Assembly: GCA_961205875.1 (NCBI GenBank)
Contig: OY540813.1
Location: 13,177,001-13,241,000, forward strand
Direction: 5' to 3'
Length of the DNA: 64,000 nt
DNA from: Sialis fuliginosa
Taxonomy: Eukaryota; Arthropoda; Insecta; Megaloptera; Sialidae
How positions within the stretch are numbered: the stretch's first letter is position 1; each line of letters begins with the position of its first letter. The notes under the pieces are model-generated. The model saw only the letters and a program-made list of their open reading frames with translations. It was not told the DNA's origin and did not search any database. Positions 58,676 through 64,000 of this stretch are shown piece by piece. The translations under genes and the position numbers were made by a program.

Positions 58676-60579
58676 GATTTTTTTAATAATAAATTTTTTT
58701 ATTGCCAAAAAAAATTGCAGATCGAGTTACACGAAGACAATTTTTTACATTAATTTTAAAATCCATGTCGATATCCATTATTAAAACAATTTTAGTTTAA
58801 AAGATTCTCATACAAACACAATCCCCATTCGAATAAATTAATTCATTTTCGAAATACTATTACGCACATAACACAATTTCTGCAGTTATGAATTCATAAC
58901 TTAATACGAGTGACAGAAACGGAGTTTGTTGGCATCCTTGGTTAATCCGGTAAGTTTAGGATGGTACGCATTTGTCAGCAGTAATCCTGTTAGGAGACGC
59001 CTGGGCGCGTATAACTTATCAGTGTAGTGCATGAGCAGTCCTTGCCCCCTTCTGGTACACCTTCGCCCCCAAAAGCACACGACAACAAACTCAACCTGAA
59101 TGTGATTTAAAGCCCTGGTTATGACCCTAGTGAATTCCTGTCGGATTTTGATGCAAGAAAATGGACTAACAACAAAGTTAGCAAATGACCCCTATGGGAA
59201 AGTATTATGTACTGTATAAACATATATCTATTAAATACAAATGGAGAAAACATATCATTTGTGTTACATTAAAATGTACCTACAGTAAGTACATGTTAGA
59301 AAATTACAGATGGAAGAGTAAAATTCTATTTTATATATTTTGAGCAGTTATTTTTGAAAAAGACTGATATCTGCTTATTTGCTACGTATTGAAACACGAA
59401 ACCTTAAATGTCTGGAAACTTTAGGATCTATTTATGGATTCTAGAATACAGCAACGGTACACGAGCTGTATTCAGGTGAGGCCATGCGAATTGCTATCAT
59501 AGATCGAACACATTTGGATTTTGTCGTGTCTTCTGAAAGGGCAATTCTCTACCGTACTGACTATGTCCAATGTGTCTGATCTAAACATAAACTGTCACTG
59601 GACTCACATGAATATAGCTCGCGCACCGCCACTGCTAGTATATGCCTTTTTGAGTTGTTCTATATTCAATTTTTAAAGTTGATTCATTATTACAATGATG
59701 GTAAACGAGTTTTAAATAATTTTTTTTTGTTTTCATAAAATATAATATAAGCTTTACATCCCAAAATTTTTAAATATTATTTATAGTTTTTATTGAATTG
59801 CAAGCTCTTATAGTGTAAATAAATGTGAACTTTGAAAAAATCAAATAACATTGTTTTTGATAAAAATTATGCAGGTATGTCCTGAAAACTTAATATTTTA
59901 TTTTATGTTTAAAACCCACTTAATTTTTTTTATTAACTATTTATTCAATTTTCCATATAACTGTGTCAGATTAAAGATCAATGCCATTGGAGTATTTAAA
60001 CACATTATTTCTTCCAATTTAATTTATCGATAATAATTAAAAATCTTATCAAACTAACTCAACTAGAAAATCTTAACTGATTTCTAATCCAGAAAACCTT
60101 ACTCTATACAGTTTTGTTTCGGATGTAATCATTTGTTATCCATCTCAGAGCTGGCTTGACGTCGCAGCAACGCTCTGAAATAGATATATCTTTTGTTGCC
60201 GTTGACAGAGATTGGGTGAACGTTAGAATTAAATTCTAACAGTCTGTTCAAACACATACATATATATACAAACTGCGTAATGAAACAGTTTAAAATTATA
60301 AAGACAATTAAACATGGAAGTGGGAATTTACTTATCTCAATGTATTTATCATTATGTTTTATTATACTATAAATCATGCTTCACTTAATTCACAGACGTT
60401 CATTGTTTTAATATTGATTTTGTAAGATGGCAAATAACTCGTAATGCCAACATAATATTATAATATGTATAAAATAACTAATTATAGACATTTCTGTAGT
60501 ATTATAACAAAGGAGTTAAATTAAGGCGCAAAATGATAAGATATGTATATTTAAAATCAATCAAGTAGGCAGTTAATTG
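58676..60579. other. No gene; G+C-richer islands at 58930-59110 and 59440-59640
   Basis: 58930-59110 (GGAGACGCCTGGGCGCGTAT; CCTTCGCCCCCAAAAGCACA) and 59440-59640 are unassigned; the latter ends GCGCACCGCCACTGCTAGTA, weakly like the CGGCTTCGC-type motif at 28221. The frames at 59851-60033 and 60129-60377 match nothing. Confidence 0.3.
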
Positions 60580-60840
60580 AAGATATCTCAAGAACGACAC
60601 ATGTTACGTGAAAATTTTATAGAAACTTTTTTGTAGAGCATTCAATTTCCTACAATATCTGTTGTAAAATATTCCCTTAACAAAAATTTCGAACTAATAT
60701 TTTTTTAGTAAAATTGTATAAAAATTAAATGGTTAACCAATGCCAGGCAATTTATCTGAACACTTTATCGATTTTTATTTAAACTGTTGAATAATAATTA
60801 ACTATCTTTGGTGAATTTAGCACGAGAAAGTACTGCGCAT
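60580..60840 (-). mobile_element. Retroposon-like repeat, minus-strand copy lacking the 3' module
   Basis: TCTCAAGAACGACACATGTT, TTTTTTGTAGAGCATTCAAT and GTTGTAAAATATTCCCTTA match 14255-14385. TTCGAACTAATATTTTTTTA, TTATCTGAACACTTTATC and CTTTGGTGAATTTAGCACGA match 19153-19290 reversed. The copy spans the region missing from both others, and so links them into one family. Confidence 0.65.
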
Positions 60841-61285
60841 AAAATTATGAAAAAAATCCTAGAGATTTCAATGAATTTACAAGTTTTAAGTAAGGATCTT
60901 TGAATCGAATACGACTGCTTGTTTGTCGCTCTGAGGCTAAACAGTAAAAATTACAAATAAATACGAGTTAAAAAATTAAAGTTATAAACGGATTTTCCAA
61001 ATATTTTTGAAACGGTAAGTATTAGGAAAGAAAACCCAACTACATTTAAGTACTTCGATATTTAACAAAAAGCATCGTTACGCTTTTAAAAGGGGTACCA
61101 AAATGTTTATAATTAATATTATAATAACGACGAACTGACCAGTGGCTACTGAATAACCGTGAATCAAGTAACCTAACAAAATTACCCCAATAAAATAACT
61201 CGACCACACATGCACACACCCTTCGCAGGTACCATCACTACCGCAAAGGGTACGGGGGATGTAATTATAGGTGAGAGATAAATTA

Positions 61286-61445
61286 GTAGCTACCGTTGTA
61301 CATGTGTACTAGTGCATTGCGGCCGGTTGGGTTTAAATCCCGTTTCAACCCCTCAGTAAGCGGGGGTTGCTAAAAGCAAGGTGCGCCGACCCTTTTTGGC
61401 TGATCAATGATTCGTGGTACCTATCAATTTGGAACTGGTGTTCTA
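61286..61445 (+). repeat. Dispersed repeat, copy 1, with a tRNA box-B-like word
   Basis: CAACCCCTCAGTAAGCGGGG, GTTGCTAAAAGCAAGG, CTGATC and CTATCAATTTGGAA match 62849-62942 (CAACCCCTGATTGCTGCAGT, GTTGGCTAAAAGCAAGCC, CTGATC, CTATCAATTTGAAT). Upstream, TTGGGTTTAAATCCCG resembles the GGTTCGANTCC box B of tRNA genes, suggesting a SINE, but a convincing box A is lacking. Confidence 0.5.
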
Positions 61446-61734
61446 AAATTCACCCTGATGTTAATTTCTAGCGTTTGTTTTATGAGGTATATGTGTAATG
61501 AGGGTAACATAGCTAGAAGGACCTACCTATTTTAGTACAATGCACTACATGAAAATCCCATTACTATAAATAGAGATATTATGCATTTTCATATATAAAT
61601 TATTAATGTAAGTTTATGTAGGTATGAACATAATAATTACAAAAATATATATTTTTAATATTGGTATATAAGCATATCACATGCATTATAAAGTATTCCA
61701 GCTTTGAAAAGCCAGGTAGTTTTTCGGAAATGGT

Positions 61735-62421
61735 TTAAAGGGTTACATCTAATCGTCACTTCGGAAAATTATACTTTTTTAGGATAATAAAATAAGCAAT
61801 CAAATGAAATTGGGAGGGTTTATTGTGCATGTCCGAAAACATAAAAAAAATTTTTTTAAATGAAATATAAAACAAAATGGTGACTTTAGCGTTGCTACAG
61901 TGGGTGCATATTTTTTGTTATGTGCTCCACTGCGGAAAACATAATTTCCATGGATCAAAATTCGTCGTTATTTACATTTTTATTGAAAAATATAGATTTT
62001 TGCAAATTTTGTATCACAACAAAAAATCGTGTTTTTTATGAAAAAAAACAACCTTAAATTGTTTATAATTAAAATTTTGAGTTAAAAAAAATTATGAGTT
62101 AAAATTTCAAGTCGATCGGATGGAAAATGGTCAAGATACGTTTTCCCCAGTTTTTAAAAACGTGGTTTCGAGCTCGAGACCAAATTACGGTGCCCCTTTA
62201 TATTACCATATACTCATTTCATTATCACTCATTTTACACCACTTTCACCATCTAGGCTTTTTTGATCGTTCTGAAACACTTTGGAAAGTGAGTTTTAAAA
62301 ATTATTTTTATTTTTTGCTAATAATTCCTTTTGAATATCATTTTTAAGATGTTTATAAATCATTAGAACCAATAAAAAAAATTTACAATAATTAATTAAT
62401 ACATAAAATGTAACCCCTTAA
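61735..62421. mobile_element. piggyBac-like miniature element flanked by TTAA
   Basis: TTAA stands at 61735-61738 and 62418-62421. Just inside, the ends are inverted: AGGGTTACATCT on the left and, read inward, GGGGTTACATTT on the right. TTAA-specific insertion is characteristic of the piggyBac superfamily. The 679-bp interior is non-coding; the frame at 62120-62347 is a by-product. The inverted repeat is short, so the call rests on TTAA plus 10 of 12 matching end bases. Confidence 0.65.
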
Positions 62422-62848
62422 CTTAGAGAGCTAAAACAATGATTATTTTTCATTATTATTTCCTTGCTTTTAATGACATAAATATACATAGTTTGGTAGC
62501 GTTGAACAGGGCCGATAGCAGGATCAACTGTTTTTTTTTTAGAGCACACATAGTGCAATATGTTATATGTACAAGTATTAGTATTCATGTGTTCTTCCGA
62601 CATATCAAGAAATATCCGTACAGTTACATTTATCATTTATAAGAAACGCAAATAATTCACTAACATTCAGAAGCAATCTAAACTTTTCATCAAATTGATA
62701 ACATTCCATAATAAATTTAAGACATCGGTTTTCTTTTCACAAAAGGAATCCACCACTTTAATTATTAGTGTATTGATCAAATTCCTGTTCCAACATCAGA
62801 ATCAAACACAACACATAGAGGGTGTTGTATTTTGGTTAGTTTATTCCA
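62422..62848. other. AT-rich stretch, nothing seen
   Basis: Two overlapping frames on opposite strands (62418-62636 minus; 62439-62642 plus) are mutual shadows and neither is credible. Confidence 0.4.
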
Positions 62849-62942
62849 CAACAACCCCTGATTGCTGCAGTGGGGGTTTGTGTTGGCTAAAAGCAAGCCA
62901 CAACCCTCTCCATCTGATCGTAGTAGCTATCAATTTGAATTT
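62849..62942 (+). repeat. Dispersed repeat, copy 2
   Basis: Counterpart of 61346-61435, same strand and 1.5 kb away. The box-B-like word of copy 1 is not preserved upstream. The frame 62695-62961 runs through it and is not a gene. Confidence 0.5.
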
Positions 62943-63829
62943 TAAACTCGTTACATTGTGAATATAATGGTAGTGTGAATTATTCACATAGAAACGCATA
63001 AAGTGTTCCCGTTTGAAAATTTACAATCAAGAAATGGGATACGCTATTTATTTTCGTGTAAACATGTGGGGTGTTGTTATCAATTATGCGTGCGAAATTA
63101 TTTTAAAGTTATGACAGATTTGCTGACAAATTATATCTCTGATGAAAATTGAAATTTAGTAGATGGAATTATCTCTTCATTCGTAATCCAATTGTAAGTA
63201 ATTTTAACTTGTCAACATTCCATTTATTTCAACATTCCTTTTTAATAAACATAACATTTATATTATTATAATATACAATTGAGATATCAGTGGATTTGAA
63301 AGAATTTTTAAGATTATTTAAAAAATAAACTTTATCATAATATGATTGAGCGAGTTTTGCTCAAAACTGAAATTAGAATATGAAATAATACCAAAAATTC
63401 TTTCAAAATCCTTTGACATCTCGATTAAAAAAAATGGAACTAGTTTTGGAAATCACCACCTCAATTATTTTATTACCTACGTATACAAATACAAACTAAA
63501 TAAATATGTATAACATATTACAACCATATCAAGGTAAAGCTAAATAAATATAATACTATACATGTCCACTTTTGAAAATAGGTACTATTCCCTATTCTTA
63601 TTTGATATCAATTTAAAATAGCATAGGTATGCTTTTATTTTTAGATATTCTCAAGAAAGATTAAGGAACACTATATGATTGCTACCATCTATAACATAAA
63701 CATAACTACAAAAGTTGTATAACTTTTTAATAGATAGATACTTAAATGTTCTACAAAAATATTATAAATATATAAGTAATATGCGACATTCTTGAGACAT
63801 TTTGAAAAAAAAACAATGTTAAGATACTA
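62943..63829. other. AT-rich stretch, nothing seen
   Basis: No supported feature. Confidence 0.4.
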
Positions 63830-64000
63830 ACACCACTACCCCTAACCGATTTAAATAATTTCTAAGTGGGATCATTTGTTAGCCATATATTATCTAATCA
63901 ATTATCATGAGTAACGCATGTGACAAACATACAGAACGAAAAGTGTTTTTAAGGCAAGTGAAAATTTCGAAATCAGAGACCAAAAATTGTTTCCTTTCAT
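63830..64000 (+). mobile_element. Retroposon-like repeat, cut by the window end
   Basis: CAGAACGAAAAGTGTTTTTA, AGTGAAAATTTCGAAATCAG and AAAAATTGTTTCCTTTCAT parallel the 3' module at 21360-21450 and 41580-41670. The 3' end GCGAGGAAGCAA would lie just beyond the window. ACCCCTAACCGATTTAAA upstream recalls CCCCTAACCGATTCGGTT at about 31388. Confidence 0.55.

Noticed and set aside
1..64000. CRISPR arrays, operons, prokaryotic promoters or phage genes
   Set aside because: No regularly spaced repeats and no dense coding; composition and transposon types are those of an insect nuclear genome.

Overview
The window is AT-rich (about 70% A+T by eye), gene-poor, repeat-dense eukaryotic DNA, most likely intergenic or large-intron sequence of an insect. 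Three things point to an insect: broken Tc1/mariner-type transposases, many short non-autonomous DNA transposons (hAT-, Tc1/mariner- and piggyBac-like by their ends and target duplications), and short motifs common in insect repeats (CCGCGGCTTCGCTCG, CCGTCCGTCCGTC, GACAGACA tracts, TACTCGTA). I cannot fix the order. There is no operon structure, no CRISPR, no rRNA and no convincing functional tRNA. No host protein-coding gene can be named. Nearly all open frames above 60 codons are low-complexity or lie inside repeats.

Layout. 1-13.5 kb: a Tc1-like pair of inverted ends (1849-2206), a long foldback (3836-4392), a hAT-type miniature element with exact 8-bp duplications (5031-5309), one repeat present twice in opposite orientation (6239-6465 and inside 9181-9773), a second foldback of about 740 bp (10549-11288), and an element made of reiterated AAGTACTT words interrupted by a TA-flanked miniature element (12240-12970). 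13.5-23 kb: the first copy of a TA-flanked 0.55-kb element, which recurs 43 kb away at 56.7 kb; three fragments of a retroposon-like family; a palindromic element at 20.1 kb; and two candidate coding segments (17695-18078 and a possible 39-nt exon at 19850-19888). 23-38 kb: an 80-bp poly(A)-tailed retroposon at 23.2 and 31.5 kb, hAT-like elements at 25.2, 26.5 and 37.0 kb, and a deleted Tc1/mariner element with broken transposase (29079-29889). 38-53 kb: another retroposon copy, a foldback with TA duplication (44819-45327), a CCCGGGA-rich element (48220-48840), a second mariner-type element with a transposase C-terminal remnant (49369-49860), a TATACAG-ended element (51522-51818) and a tRNA-like SINE head (52095-52173). 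53-64 kb: a 127-bp hairpin, a tRNA-like SINE pair, the second TA-flanked element, a TTAA-flanked piggyBac-like element (61735-62421) and a retroposon copy running off the end.

Between the repeats lie 100-300-bp islands of clearly higher G+C (for example 13180-13480, 18360-18560, 20740-20895, 36250-36420, 47830-48140, 57800-58000). They look like conserved non-coding or regulatory DNA, or isolated exons; comparison with a related genome would decide. The elements do not form a pathway. The window is best read as a layered record of transposon insertions around sparse, possibly regulatory, host sequence.
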